From the NCBI RefSeq assembly GCF_902705885.1, contig NZ_CACSIP010000001.1, positions 131,315-195,314 of the forward strand: 64,000 nt of DNA. Direction: 5' to 3'. Each line of letters begins with the position of its first letter. Position 1 is the stretch's first letter. Of the stretch, positions 18,428 to 26,731 are shown piece by piece. The notes under the pieces are model-generated. The model made no database searches, was not told where the DNA came from, and was given only the letters and a program-made list of their open reading frames with translations. Both the position numbers and the translations under genes were made by a program. This DNA is from Mycolicibacterium austroafricanum (lineage in GTDB: Bacteria; Actinomycetota; Actinomycetes; Mycobacteriales; Mycobacteriaceae).

Positions 18428-18442
18428 ACTAGAGCCTCTAGT
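18428..18442. promoter_or_regulatory. 15-bp palindrome ACTAGAGCCTCTAGT, operator 1 of adhB
   Basis: Perfect 7-1-7 palindrome. A second copy, differing only in the centre base, lies 20 bases downstream (centre to centre). The pair occupies the promoter region of adhB, ending 14 bases before its ATG. Confidence 0.6.
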
Positions 18443-18447
18443 CTTTA

Positions 18448-18462
18448 ACTAGAGGCTCTAGT
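18448..18462. promoter_or_regulatory. 15-bp palindrome ACTAGAGGCTCTAGT, operator 2 of adhB
   Basis: Perfect 7-1-7 palindrome, 5 bases after operator 1. The two copies are also inverted repeats of each other. The two-turn spacing would put two bound dimers on nearly the same DNA face. Confidence 0.6.
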
Positions 18463-18476
18463 CGAAAGCAGGAGAG

Positions 18477-19604
18477 ATGAAGACCAAAGGCGCTCTGATC
18501 TGGGATTTCAACCAGCCGTGGTCGATCGAGGAGATCGAGATCGGCGATCCCGTCAAGGACGAGGTCAAGATTCAGATGGAAGCGGCGGGCATGTGCCATT
18601 CCGACCACCATCTGGTGACCGGCGACATCCCGATGGCCGGGTTCCCGGTGCTCGGTGGGCACGAAGGCGCCGGCATCGTCACCGAAGTCGGACCCGGCGT
18701 GGAGAACGTCGCCCCGGGAGACCACGTCGTGCTGTCGTTCATCCCGTCGTGCGGTGAGTGTCCGACGTGCCAGAGCGGTAAACGCAACCTGTGTGACCTG
18801 GGCGCGTTGCTGCTCACCGGTACCGCCGTCTCCGACGGGACCCACCGGGTCACGGCCAACGGCAAGCCCGTCATCCCGATGACGCTGCTGGGGACGTTCA
18901 GCCCCTACATGGTGGTGCACAAGAGTTCGGTCGTGAAGATCGACCCGTCCATCCCGTTCGAGGTGGCCTGCCTGGTCGGCTGCGGCGTCACCACCGGCTA
19001 CGGCTCGGCGGTGCGCAGCGCCGACGTCCGCCCCGGTGACGACATCGCGATCGCCGGGATCGGCGGCGTCGGCATGGGCGCTCTGCAGGGCGCGCTCAAC
19101 GCCGGCGCACGCAACATCTTCGCCATCGACCCCGTGGACTGGAAGCGGGATCAGGCACTCAAGTTCGGCGCGACGCACGTCTACCCCGATCTCGCGTCGG
19201 CGATGATGGGCGTCGCCGAGGTCACCCACGGCAAGATGGCCGACAAGACCATCATCACCACCGGTGAGCTCAAGGGCGAGGACATCGACAACTACCTCAA
19301 CATGACCGCCAAGGGCGGCACCTGTGTGGTCACTGCGGTGGCCAACATGATGGAAACCAGCGTCACCCTGAACCTGGCGATGCTCACCCTGATGCAGAAG
19401 AACCTGCAGGGCACCATCTTCGGCGGCGGCAACCCGCACTACGACATCCCGCAGCTACTGTCGATGTACAAGGCCGGCAGGCTCAACCTCGACGACATGG
19501 TGACCCGGCAGTACAAGCTGGAGCAGATCAACGAGGGTTACAAGGACATGTTGGAGGGCAAGAACATCCGTGGTGTGATCCGCTACACCGATGCCGATCG
19601 GTAG
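18477..19604 (+). CDS. adhB: Zinc-dependent alcohol dehydrogenase AdhB (NDMA-dependent type)
   Basis: 375-residue medium-chain dehydrogenase, near-identical in layout to AdhB (Rv0761c). Catalytic zinc ligands: Cys40, His62/Glu63 and a Cys near 173 (LVGCGVTTG). The structural zinc site is Cys92-x2-Cys95-x2-Cys98-x7-Cys106. The Rossmann motif is AIAGIGGVGMGALQG. It resembles the NDMA-dependent class in which the nicotinamide stays bound and mycofactocin is thought to re-oxidise it; this assignment is from memory of the family. A good aggag site precedes ATG 18477. Two perfect palindromes just upstream show that it is controlled separately from the cyp51 run. Confidence 0.93.
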   Translation: MKTKGALIWDFNQPWSIEEIEIGDPVKDEVKIQMEAAGMCHSDHHLVTGDIPMAGFPVLGGHEGAGIVTEVGPGVENVAPGDHVVLSFIPSCGECPTCQSGKRNLCDLGALLLTGTAVSDGTHRVTANGKPVIPMTLLGTFSPYMVVHKSSVVKIDPSIPFEVACLVGCGVTTGYGSAVRSADVRPGDDIAIAGIGGVGMGALQGALNAGARNIFAIDPVDWKRDQALKFGATHVYPDLASAMMGVAEVTHGKMADKTIITTGELKGEDIDNYLNMTAKGGTCVVTAVANMMETSVTLNLAMLTLMQKNLQGTIFGGGNPHYDIPQLLSMYKAGRLNLDDMVTRQYKLEQINEGYKDMLEGKNIRGVIRYTDADR

Positions 19605-19610
19605 CGCGGG

Positions 19611-20048
19611 ATGACCGACAGCGCAACGGAGACCGCCGAGCTCTCGCCGGTAGTCGCGGCCTCTCAGAGTTCGTGGCGATGCGTCCAATCCGGTGACAAG
19701 GCGGGCTGGCTGGCCCTGATGTCCGACGACGTCGTCATCGAGGATCCGATCGGCGAGGCCGTCACCAACCCCGACGGCACCGGCGTACGCGGGAAGGCGG
19801 CCGTCGGCGACTTCTTCGACGCCAACATCGGGCCGAATCAGCTACGCATCACCTGTCAGGAGACGTTCCCGTCGAGCAGTCCGACGGAGATCGCCTACAT
19901 CCTGGTACTGGAGACCACGTTCCCCAACGGTTTCGTGGCTACGGTCCGGGGCGTGTTCACCTACCGCGTCGACGACGCGGGGCTGATCACGAACCTGCGC
20001 GGCTTCTGGAACATGGATGCGATGACGTTCACGGAGAAGGCGGATTAG
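19611..20048 (+). CDS. Ketosteroid isomerase-like protein (Rv0760c-like)
   Basis: 145 residues of the NTF2/SnoaL fold. By position and length it is the counterpart of Rv0760c, whose crystal structure showed a steroid-binding, isomerase-like pocket. Characteristic pieces are SGDKAGWLALMSDDVVIEDP and the closing VDDAGLITNLRGFWNMD. It starts 6 bases after adhB, so the two are one transcription unit. Its role on a steroid or terpenoid ring is likely but unproven. Confidence 0.88.
   Translation: MTDSATETAELSPVVAASQSSWRCVQSGDKAGWLALMSDDVVIEDPIGEAVTNPDGTGVRGKAAVGDFFDANIGPNQLRITCQETFPSSSPTEIAYILVLETTFPNGFVATVRGVFTYRVDDAGLITNLRGFWNMDAMTFTEKAD
20033..20046 (+). promoter_or_regulatory. Strong ribosome-binding site before a possible ATT start of the next SDR
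   Basis: GGAGAAGG at 20033-20040 lies 3 bases before an in-frame ATT at 20044 that overlaps the upstream TAG stop. Starting at ATT would restore the usual SDR N-terminus (SQPLAGRGAVVVGGTRGVG); the first standard start, GTG 20074, has no ribosome-binding site. Confidence 0.35.
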
Positions 20049-20073
20049 CCAGCCGCTGGCAGGCCGCGGCGCG

Positions 20074-20898
20074 GTGGTCGTCGGTGGTACTCGTGGTGTC
20101 GGCCTGGCGGTCGCCGAGCTTCTGGCGGCCCTCGGTGCCGGCGTCATCGTCAATGGACGCGATGAGGCGGCGGCCACCCAAGCGGCGCAACGCATTCCCG
20201 GCGCCGTCGCCCATCCGGGATCATCCGCCGATCCGTCGGTGGCCGACGCACTGGTGGATACCTGCGTCCGTCGGTTCGGCCGCATCGACATCCTGGTCAA
20301 CTGCGCGGGAACCGCCGAACCGGCAGGCTCGTCGATCCTCGACATCACCACCGAGCAGTTCAACGAGCTGATAGACGCCCACCTGGGCACCGCATTTCAG
20401 ATGTGCCGGGCGGCAGCACCGCGAATGGTGCAGCAGGGCGCCGGGGCGATCGTCAACACCAGTTCGTTCGCGTTTCTCGGCGACTACGGCGGCACCGGGT
20501 ACCCGGCAGGCAAGGGCGCGGTCAACGGTCTGACAGCGGCGATCGCCGCCGAACTCTCCGAGCACGGGGTACGCGCGAATGTGGTGTGCCCCGGAGCCAG
20601 GACCAGGCTGTCCACCGGGCCGGACTACGAGGCCCACATCGCCGAACTCAACCGGCGCGGACTGCTCGACGAGGTCAGCATGCAGGGTGCGCTCGACGCC
20701 GCACCTCCCGAGTACGTCGCACCGACGTACGCCTACCTGGTCAGCGATCTCGCCAAGGATGTGACGGGCCAGATCTTCATCGCCGCAGGCGGTTTCGTCG
20801 GCCGGTTCGATCGGCCGACACCGGCGATCGTGGCCTACCGGGATCACCACGACTCGCCGCCGTGGTCGATCGAGGAGATCGCCGCACAGATCGGTTAG
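20074..20898 (+). CDS. Short-chain dehydrogenase/reductase
   Basis: 274 residues from GTG 20074. The cofactor motif VVGGTRGVGLAVAELLAALG sits at the very N-terminus, with the Asn motif VNCAGTAEPAG, catalytic Ser in VNTSSFAFLG and the Tyr/Lys pair in GYPAGKGAVNG. Most SDRs have about ten more residues before the glycine-rich loop, and those residues are encoded upstream in frame, so the true start may be the ATT at 20044. The tail after residue 230 ([19 protein letters not shown]) is an extension seen in some mycobacterial SDRs. It is co-oriented with adhB and the isomerase-like gene and has no counterpart that I recall in the M. tuberculosis cluster. Confidence 0.85.
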   Translation: MVVGGTRGVGLAVAELLAALGAGVIVNGRDEAAATQAAQRIPGAVAHPGSSADPSVADALVDTCVRRFGRIDILVNCAGTAEPAGSSILDITTEQFNELIDAHLGTAFQMCRAAAPRMVQQGAGAIVNTSSFAFLGDYGGTGYPAGKGAVNGLTAAIAAELSEHGVRANVVCPGARTRLSTGPDYEAHIAELNRRGLLDEVSMQGALDAAPPEYVAPTYAYLVSDLAKDVTGQIFIAAGGFVGRFDRPTPAIVAYRDHHDSPPWSIEEIAAQIG

Positions 20899-22538
20899 CC
20901 CGGAAGCCGGTGGTCGCGGTACTGCTCGCGCAGCTTGAGTTTGACGACCTTGCCGGTGGCGGTGTGGGGCAGTTCGTCGACGAACACCACGTCGTCGGGC
21001 AGCCACCACTTGACGACCTCACCGGCCAGATACTCCAGGAGTTCCTCCCGGGTGGCGCTGCACCCCTTGCGCAACACGGCGATCAGCACCGGACGTTCCT
21101 GCCATTTCGGGTGGGGCACCCCGATGACCGCGGCCTCGGCGACGGCCGGGTGCCCCATCGCGGCGTTCTCCAGGTCGATCGAACTCACCCACTCGCCACC
21201 GGATTTGATCACATCCTTGGCGCGGTCGACGAGCTGGAGGTAACCGTCGGGGTCGATGGTTGCGACGTCCCCGGTGGGAAAGTAGCCCTCGGCGTCCAGC
21301 TTCTCGCCACCCTCCCCCTTGAAGTAGCCACTGGCGATCCACGGACCGCGCACCCAGACCTCGCCGAAAGCCTTGCCGTCCCAGGGTAGTCGGTTACCGT
21401 CGTCGTCGACGATCTTGAGGTCCACACCCCAGATGCCACGGCCCTGTTTAAGCCTGATCTGGGTGCGCTCCTCGTCGGAGAGCCCCTCGTGCTTGGGCAG
21501 CAGCCTGCCGATGACACAGAGCGGGCTCGTCTCGGTCATCCCCCAGCCCTGCATCGATTCGGCACCGAACTCCCGGTCGAACCGCTCGATCATCGACTGC
21601 GGAAGGGCTGCCCCACCGGTGCCTGCGACGCGGAGTCCGAGTTCGTGCGGGTCGATTTCCGGATGCTCGTCGAGGTAGGAGAACAGCATCATCCACACCG
21701 TCGGCACACCCTGGCTCTGGTTGACGCCTTCTGACTTCATCAGGTTGTAGACGGATTCACCGTCGAGGTGCGGTCCCGGCATCACGAGCGTGGCACCGAC
21801 CATGGCCGCGGTGTAGGGCGTCCCCCACGCGTTTGCATGGAACATGGGAACCACCAACAGGATTCGGGACCCACTGTGGATGTCGATGGCGTCGCGCGCC
21901 GCGATCATCAGGGTGTGCAGCATCGTCGAACGATGGGAGTAGAGAACACCCTTCGGGTTCCCGGTGGTGCCCGAGGTATAGCACAGCGACGACGCGCTTC
22001 GCTCGTCGAACTCGGGCCAGTCATAGTGGGTGGACTGCCCGCCGATGAAGCCCTCCCAACACCGCAGGCGACCTTCGGGAAGGCCCGGGATATCGGGCAT
22101 GTGCTCACGGTCGGTCATCACGACATAGGTCTCGACGGAGCTCAGTTCGCCAGCCAGCTGGCCCACCAGCGGCGCAAAGGTGGTGTCGAAGAACAACACC
22201 CGGTCCTCGGCGTGGTTGATGATGTAGACGATCTGCTCGACGAACAACCGCGGGTTGACGGTGTGCATGACAGCGCCCGCACCTGAGACGCCGAAGTACA
22301 GCGTGAGATGGCGGTCGCTGTTCCAGGCCAGGGTCGCGATCCGGTCCCCTTGGTTGATGCCCAGTTCGGCGAGGGCGTTGGCGACCTGCTTCGATTGGTC
22401 CCTGACCTGCGACCAGGTGGTGCGCCGAAGATGTCCTTCCGGCGGCCGCGACACGATCTCGGTGTCGGCGTGGAACGTCGCCGCGTGCTCGATCAGTGAC
22501 GAGATCATCAGCGGCCTGTCCTGCATCAATCCCAGCAT
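20895..22538 (-). CDS. Acyl-CoA synthetase (FadD family, medium/long-chain type)
   Basis: 547-residue AMP-forming ligase. The P-loop-like motif is [20 protein letters not shown], the adenine-binding motif [11 protein letters not shown], the hinge [18 protein letters not shown] and the catalytic-lysine region [15 protein letters not shown]. All core motifs are intact, so it should form acyl-AMP and acyl-CoA; the closest remembered relatives are AlkK/DmdB-like medium-chain ligases. The stop overlaps that of the convergent SDR by 4 bases. A short inverted repeat ACTTG-N4-CAAGT lies 27 bases upstream of the start (22565-22578). Confidence 0.9.
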   Translation of the reverse strand: MLGLMQDRPLMISSLIEHAATFHADTEIVSRPPEGHLRRTTWSQVRDQSKQVANALAELGINQGDRIATLAWNSDRHLTLYFGVSGAGAVMHTVNPRLFVEQIVYIINHAEDRVLFFDTTFAPLVGQLAGELSSVETYVVMTDREHMPDIPGLPEGRLRCWEGFIGGQSTHYDWPEFDERSASSLCYTSGTTGNPKGVLYSHRSTMLHTLMIAARDAIDIHSGSRILLVVPMFHANAWGTPYTAAMVGATLVMPGPHLDGESVYNLMKSEGVNQSQGVPTVWMMLFSYLDEHPEIDPHELGLRVAGTGGAALPQSMIERFDREFGAESMQGWGMTETSPLCVIGRLLPKHEGLSDEERTQIRLKQGRGIWGVDLKIVDDDGNRLPWDGKAFGEVWVRGPWIASGYFKGEGGEKLDAEGYFPTGDVATIDPDGYLQLVDRAKDVIKSGGEWVSSIDLENAAMGHPAVAEAAVIGVPHPKWQERPVLIAVLRKGCSATREELLEYLAGEVVKWWLPDDVVFVDELPHTATGKVVKLKLREQYRDHRLPG

Positions 22539-22564
22539 TCGGCCAGGCTATCGAGGGTGACATG

Positions 22565-22578
22565 ACTTGTCGGCAAGT
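22565..22578. promoter_or_regulatory. Inverted repeat ACTTG-TCGG-CAAGT upstream of the acyl-CoA synthetase
   Basis: 5-base arms with a 4-base centre in the gap between the acyl-CoA synthetase (start 22538) and the HIT gene (22685). A TTGACA-like hexamer follows at 22586-22591 on the minus strand. It is possibly an operator; single copy. Confidence 0.3.
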
Positions 22579-22671
22579 TGCCTTATGTCAAGATGTGCGC
22601 GAAGGGCGGTTCGTGGCCTCACGTGAGCGCGAAACAGCCGAGCGCCATTCACGACCCACCACCCTTCTGAG

Positions 22672-22677
22672 TAGCGT
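22672..22677 (+). promoter_or_regulatory. -10 box of the HIT gene, probably leaderless
   Basis: TAGCGT ends 7 bases before ATG 22685; a TTCACG hexamer lies at -35 spacing. No ribosome-binding site is visible. Confidence 0.45.
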
Positions 22678-22684
22678 GGGCGTC

Positions 22685-23089
22685 ATGGCGACCGTCTTCA
22701 CGAAAATCATCAACGGGGAGATCCCCGGCAGGTTCGTCTACGAGGACGACGACATCGTGGCGTTCCTGACGATCGAGCCGATGACGCAGGGCCACACGCT
22801 GGTCGTGCCGCGGGCCGAGATCGACCAGTGGCAGAACCTCGACCCCGCCGTGTTCGGCAAGGTCATGGAGGTTTCTCAGCTCATCGGCAAGGCAGTGTGC
22901 CAAGCGTTCGACGCCGAGCGCGCGGGCGTCATCATCGCCGGCCTGGAAGTCCCCCACCTACACGTACACGTCTTCCCGGCTCGCGACCTGTCCGATTTCG
23001 GATTCGCCAACGTCGACCGCAATCCGTCAGCGGAGTCCCTCGACGAGGCTCAGTCGAAGATCAGGGCGGCGCTGGCGACGCTGCGCTGA
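22685..23089 (+). CDS. HIT-family nucleotide hydrolase/transferase (Rv0759c-like)
   Basis: 134 residues. The histidine triad HLHVHVF has His91, His93 and His95, and the N-terminal block [18 protein letters not shown] is typical of Hint-type purine phosphoramidases. It is cytosolic, and the physiological substrate is unknown. Position next to phoR matches Rv0759c. The 3' end overlaps the convergent phoR gene by 29 bases. Start ATG 22685 follows the probable leaderless promoter; an upstream extension has no family similarity. Confidence 0.92.
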   Translation: MATVFTKIINGEIPGRFVYEDDDIVAFLTIEPMTQGHTLVVPRAEIDQWQNLDPAVFGKVMEVSQLIGKAVCQAFDAERAGVIIAGLEVPHLHVHVFPARDLSDFGFANVDRNPSAESLDEAQSKIRAALATLR

Positions 23090-24551
23090 CCGAGACCGAC
23101 GCCTCGGCAAATCGTGGCAGCATCACCCGGAAGCGGCACCCTTGGCCGGGGGCGGTGGTCACGCTGACGCGGCCGCCGTGCGCGTACACCAGTGAGTCGA
23201 CGATCGACAGCCCCAACCCGGTGCCCCCGCTGGCCCGCGTCCGCGACGAGTCGGCCCGGTAGAACCGCTCGAAGATGCGCTGCGCGTCCTCCGGTCCCAT
23301 CCCCGGCCCTTCGTCGCACACCTCCACGACAGTGCTGTCCTCGTCGGTTCCCACCCGCACGGTGACACCGGTGCCCTCGGGGGTGTGCTGCAGCGCGTTG
23401 GCCATCAAGTTGCTCAGCACCTGCCGCAACCTGGCTTCATCACCCACCACTTCCGGGGTGCCGGGTCCGTCGAAGACCTCGACGCGGATCCTGCGTTGCG
23501 GCGCGATCGACTGGGCGTCGTGCACCGCGTCGGTGGCCAGCGCGAGCAGATCCACCCGCTTGCGTTCCAGCGGACGCTGCGCATCGAGCTGGGCCAACAG
23601 CAGCAGATCCTCGACGAGCAAACCCATCCGCCGCGATTCACTCTCGATCCGGCTCATCAGCATCTCGACGTCACGGGCAGCACCCTGGCGGTACAGCTCG
23701 GCGAAGCCGCGGATCGTCGTCAACGGTGTCCGCAGCTCGTGACTGGCGTCGGTGATGAAGCGACGCATCCGTTCCTCGGAGGTCCGGGCCTGTGCCGCAG
23801 ATGACTCCGAGGAGGCCATCGCACGCTGGATTTGCGCGAGCATTCCGTTGAGCGCCAACGACAGTCGGCCGACCTCGGTGCGCGGGTCACGTTCGGGAAC
23901 GCGCCGATCCAGCTGCCCCGACGCGATCGCCGCCGCGGTCTGCTCGACCTCGGCCAGCGGCCGCAGGCTGCGGTGCACGACGGCGTAGCCGGCGATGGCG
24001 AGCACCACCAGAACCGCCGCCCCGATGCCCGCCTGCGCGTAGACCAGCGAACGCATCGTCGACTTCACGTCGGACAGGTCGATGGCCACCGTGGTGAGCT
24101 CGCCTCCCAGCCCCCGCACCGTCATCGCCCGCCATTGCACATCGGAATGGTCGACCGAGCCGACGGTGACCGGCACCGGCCCGACGTCGTTGTCCGCGGG
24201 CAGCGCCGGTTCCGCCACGCGGTCGTTCACCGCCATCCAGATCTGCCCGTCCGGATCGATACCACGGACGAAGAAGTCGGACGGAGGACGCGCGGGGTTG
24301 GGGTCGTCGATGGGGGTGACGGGCAGTCGCCGGGGCACCTGGGCCCACCCCCGGGACGCGTCGAGCAAGGTGTCATCCACCCGGTTCATCAGGCTGTGCT
24401 GCAGGATCGTCGTGACCGCGACGCCCGAAGCCAGGAGTCCGCAGGCCACCAGCACCAGAGTGGCGGCCACCAGCCCTACTCGGAGCGGAACGCCACGTCC
24501 TCTGGCACGTCCTCTGGCACGTCCTCCGGTGTTCCCGACCCGAGCAGCCAC
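23061..24551 (-). CDS. phoR: Sensor histidine kinase PhoR
   Basis: 496-residue membrane kinase of the PhoPR two-component system. Membrane segments lie at about 25-50 and 172-193, enclosing a ~120-residue extracytoplasmic sensor part. A HAMP domain follows (about 195-248), then the dimerisation helix with phospho-acceptor His271 in [10 protein letters not shown], the N box LMANALQH and glycine boxes CDEGPGMG and GGTGLGLSI. PhoR phosphorylates PhoP, which in mycobacteria controls cell-envelope lipids, ESX-1 export and acid-pH response. The cytosolic N-terminus holds an Arg/Gly repeat (residues 8-19) from a 12-bp triplicate. It lies 30 bases downstream of phoP. Confidence 0.95.
   Translation of the reverse strand: MAARVGNTGGRARGRARGRGVPLRVGLVAATLVLVACGLLASGVAVTTILQHSLMNRVDDTLLDASRGWAQVPRRLPVTPIDDPNPARPPSDFFVRGIDPDGQIWMAVNDRVAEPALPADNDVGPVPVTVGSVDHSDVQWRAMTVRGLGGELTTVAIDLSDVKSTMRSLVYAQAGIGAAVLVVLAIAGYAVVHRSLRPLAEVEQTAAAIASGQLDRRVPERDPRTEVGRLSLALNGMLAQIQRAMASSESSAAQARTSEERMRRFITDASHELRTPLTTIRGFAELYRQGAARDVEMLMSRIESESRRMGLLVEDLLLLAQLDAQRPLERKRVDLLALATDAVHDAQSIAPQRRIRVEVFDGPGTPEVVGDEARLRQVLSNLMANALQHTPEGTGVTVRVGTDEDSTVVEVCDEGPGMGPEDAQRIFERFYRADSSRTRASGGTGLGLSIVDSLVYAHGGRVSVTTAPGQGCRFRVMLPRFAEASVSVSAASPAPP
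24494..24529. repeat. 12-bp x3 tandem repeat in the PhoR N-terminus
   Basis: The unit CACGTCCTCTGG appears at 24494 and 24506 and, with one change, at 24518. On the coding strand it gives alternating Arg/Ala/Gly in the cytosolic N-terminus of PhoR, before the first membrane segment. Confidence 0.9.
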
Positions 24552-24581
24552 GCCCCTATTGTCTGCCCTTCACGCAAGAAC

Positions 24582-25298
24582 TCATCGCGGCTCGCGCAGG
24601 ACGTAGCCGACCCCGCGCAGGGTGTGCAGCAGCCGCTTGTCGCCGGTGTCGATCTTGCGGCGCAGGTAGGAAACGTAGGACTCGACGACGTTGACATCGC
24701 CGCCGAAGTCGTAGCGCCACACGTGGTCGAGGATCTTCGGCTTGGACAGCACCGTGCCCGCGTTGATGATGAAGTACCGCAGCAGTGTGAATTCGGTCGG
24801 TGACAGGGACACCGGCTCGCCGGCCTTCCACACCTCGTGGGTGTCCTCGTCGAGTTCGATGTCGGCGAACGTGAGCCGCGAGGTCCGGGGCTCCTCGTGA
24901 CCACGGCCGGTCCGCCGCAGGATCACCCGCAACCGCGCCACCACCTCTTCGAGGCTGAACGGCTTCGTGACATAGTCGTCGCCTCCCAGCGTGAGTCCTG
25001 CGATCTTGTCCTGCAGGGTGTCGCGCGCGGTCAGGAACAGCGCCGGAGCATCGATGCCGTCGGCTCGCAGCCGGCGCAGCAACCCGAAGCCGTCCATGCC
25101 CGGCATCATGACGTCGAGGATCACCGCGTCGGGGTGCACCTCACGCGCCTTGTCGAGCGCGGCCGCTCCATTGGAGGCGGTGTGGACCTCGAAGCCCTGG
25201 TACTTCAGGCTCACGGAGAGCAGTTCGACGATGTTGGCCTCGTCGTCGACCACCAGCACGCGCGCCTCGGGGACGTTCTCCTGCACGGGCATGGCCAT
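24582..25298 (-). CDS. phoP: Response regulator PhoP
   Basis: 238-residue OmpR-type regulator. The receiver domain has the acidic pair in VLVVDDEANIVELL, phosphorylation site Asp62 in ILDVMMPGMDG, and Lys in VTKPFSLEE. The winged-helix DNA-binding domain begins at about residue 140 and ends in LHTLRGVGYVLREPR, essentially the M. tuberculosis PhoP sequence. Start ATG 25298 is preferred because GGTGGAG lies about 10 bases upstream; a GTG at 25322 would add 8 residues. The promoter must lie in the 95-base gap to the divergent repeat-protein gene, where PhoP may autoregulate. Confidence 0.95.
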   Translation of the reverse strand: MAMPVQENVPEARVLVVDDEANIVELLSVSLKYQGFEVHTASNGAAALDKAREVHPDAVILDVMMPGMDGFGLLRRLRADGIDAPALFLTARDTLQDKIAGLTLGGDDYVTKPFSLEEVVARLRVILRRTGRGHEEPRTSRLTFADIELDEDTHEVWKAGEPVSLSPTEFTLLRYFIINAGTVLSKPKILDHVWRYDFGGDVNVVESYVSYLRRKIDTGDKRLLHTLRGVGYVLREPR

Positions 25299-25393
25299 GG
25301 GTTTCAATCTCCACCAGTTCACTTGGAAATATGCTGCCGACTACCTGTGCACTTCCTGTGAGTTTGTCCTTGCGCTGTCCATAGACTGATCGG

Positions 25394-26140
25394 ATGAACC
25401 TTGGCAAAGCGCTGACCGACCTCGCCTTCGCGCCCGTCCGCGTCGGCCTGGCCGTCGCGGACGCGGGCATCGGCGTGGCCAAGGGTGGCATCGAAGCGGC
25501 ATACCGGACATTGGGTGACCCCCAGGACGGAGCCAAGCCGGGCCCTCCGTCGCTGGCCTACCTGCTGGGCATCGACGACGCCGTGGAGCGGGCGAACCGG
25601 TTGGCCCGGCTGATGGACGAGGATCAGCCGCTGGGACGCGCGCTGGCACCGGACGGAGCGCTGGACCGGCTCTTGAGACCGGGCGGGGTGGTCGACCGGT
25701 TGACCGCGCCCGGCGGCGCACTGGACCGGCTGACCGAGGACGAGGGCGGGTTGATGCGCGCCATCGAGCCCGGCGGACTGGTGGATCAACTGCTTGCCGA
25801 GGACGGCCTGGTCGACAGGTTGTTGGCCGAGGACGGCGTGGCCGACCGACTGTTCGCCGAGGGGGGTGTGGTCGACACGCTGACCGCCCGCAACGGCCCG
25901 CTCGAGCAACTCGCCACCGTCGCGGACACGCTGAACCGCCTGGCGCCGGGGCTGGAAGCTCTCGAGCCCACGATCGAGGCGCTACGGGAGGCGGTGATCG
26001 TGCTGAGCCAGGTGGTCAACCCGCTGAGCAACATCGCCGACCGGATTCCGTTTCCGGGCCGGCGCCCGCGGGGCAGGCCGATCAATCGGCCGGTGACGTC
26101 GCAGCGGGTTATCGACGTCGAGGACGAGCCGTTAAGCTAG
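25394..26140 (+). CDS. Decapeptide-repeat protein of unknown function (Rv0756c position)
   Basis: 248 residues, no signal peptide. Residues 87-176 are nine consecutive repeats of exactly ten residues with consensus xGxxDRLxAE (for example DGLVDRLLAE, GGVVDRLTAP). They are flanked by a helical N-terminus (LAFAPVRVGLAVADAGIGVA, amphipathic or membrane-associating) and a C-terminal helix ending in an Arg/Pro-rich tail. The repeat suggests a helical or coiled scaffold. It is divergent from phoP, in the position of Rv0756c in M. tuberculosis. Function unknown; I would expect a cell-envelope-associated structural role, as inference only. Confidence 0.85.
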   Translation: MNLGKALTDLAFAPVRVGLAVADAGIGVAKGGIEAAYRTLGDPQDGAKPGPPSLAYLLGIDDAVERANRLARLMDEDQPLGRALAPDGALDRLLRPGGVVDRLTAPGGALDRLTEDEGGLMRAIEPGGLVDQLLAEDGLVDRLLAEDGVADRLFAEGGVVDTLTARNGPLEQLATVADTLNRLAPGLEALEPTIEALREAVIVLSQVVNPLSNIADRIPFPGRRPRGRPINRPVTSQRVIDVEDEPLS

Positions 26141-26151
26141 GCCCGTTTTAC

Positions 26152-26226
26152 GCCTCCTTAGCTCAGTGGTAGAGCACCGCTCTTGTAAAGCGAAGGTCGT
26201 CAGTTCAATCCTGACAGGAGGCTCCA
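26152..26226 (+). tRNA. tRNA-Thr (anticodon TGT)
   Basis: A 75-base cloverleaf including an encoded CCA end. Acceptor stem GCCTCCT pairs with AGGAGGC, the D-arm is GCTC/GAGC, the anticodon loop CTTGTAA gives anticodon TGT (reads ACA), and the T-arm loop is TTCAATC. The lowest anticodon-stem pair is a C-A mismatch. It lies 11 bases after the repeat-protein gene. Confidence 0.96.
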
Positions 26227-26233
26227 CGCAGCA

Positions 26234-26731
26234 TCAGTCGGTGCCTGCCGTCGCCCGTGCCGCGACCACGAGCCGGATCCCGTAGACCACCGCGCTGGCC
26301 GCGAACAACGCCGCCACCAGCAGCAGCCAGCGCCCCAGGAAGGGCTCCTGAGTTTGACCGGTGGCCGCGAAGTACGCCCGGTGCCCCTGCTCGATGATGC
26401 CGGGCAGGAACACCAGCAGCGTCAGACCCGCGCCGAGCGCCGGCACCCGGATGTAGTTCAGCACCGGTACCCGTGCTCGCCGTGCCGCTGCGGGCCGGAG
26501 CCCCCGAGCGGCCACCAGGACGCGGTCGGCCAACGCGTACGCCGGAAAAAGAATCAGATCGTGGGCGATGATGGCCGCGGCGAACCACACCACGATCGAC
26601 TGCCACCAGGTGTCGGGATTCCATAGTGCCGCCGCCCCGATGGTGGCGACCACATAGCCGAACAGTGCGAAACCGGCGACCAGCGTGAGCAGATGCAGCG
26701 GATGCGAGCCGTAGACGGCGCGAAAACTCAT
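26234..26731 (-). CDS. Small integral membrane protein, partner of the molybdopterin oxidoreductase
   Basis: 165 residues with about four to five hydrophobic segments (for example LLTLVAGFALFGYVVATIGA and LLLVAALFAASAVVYGIRLV). No family recognised. The ATG at 26731 overlaps the stop of the molybdopterin oxidoreductase (ATGA), so the two are made together and may form a membrane complex. Charged loop RGLRPAAARRARVP lies between the middle segments. Confidence 0.8.
   Translation of the reverse strand: MSFRAVYGSHPLHLLTLVAGFALFGYVVATIGAAALWNPDTWWQSIVVWFAAAIIAHDLILFPAYALADRVLVAARGLRPAAARRARVPVLNYIRVPALGAGLTLLVFLPGIIEQGHRAYFAATGQTQEPFLGRWLLLVAALFAASAVVYGIRLVVAARATAGTD

Noticed and set aside
18428..18462. 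Transcription terminator between the NTF2-like gene and adhB
   Set aside because: The stems are AT-rich palindromes without a T-run and end close to the adhB ribosome-binding site; a better hairpin lies just upstream at 18392-18409.
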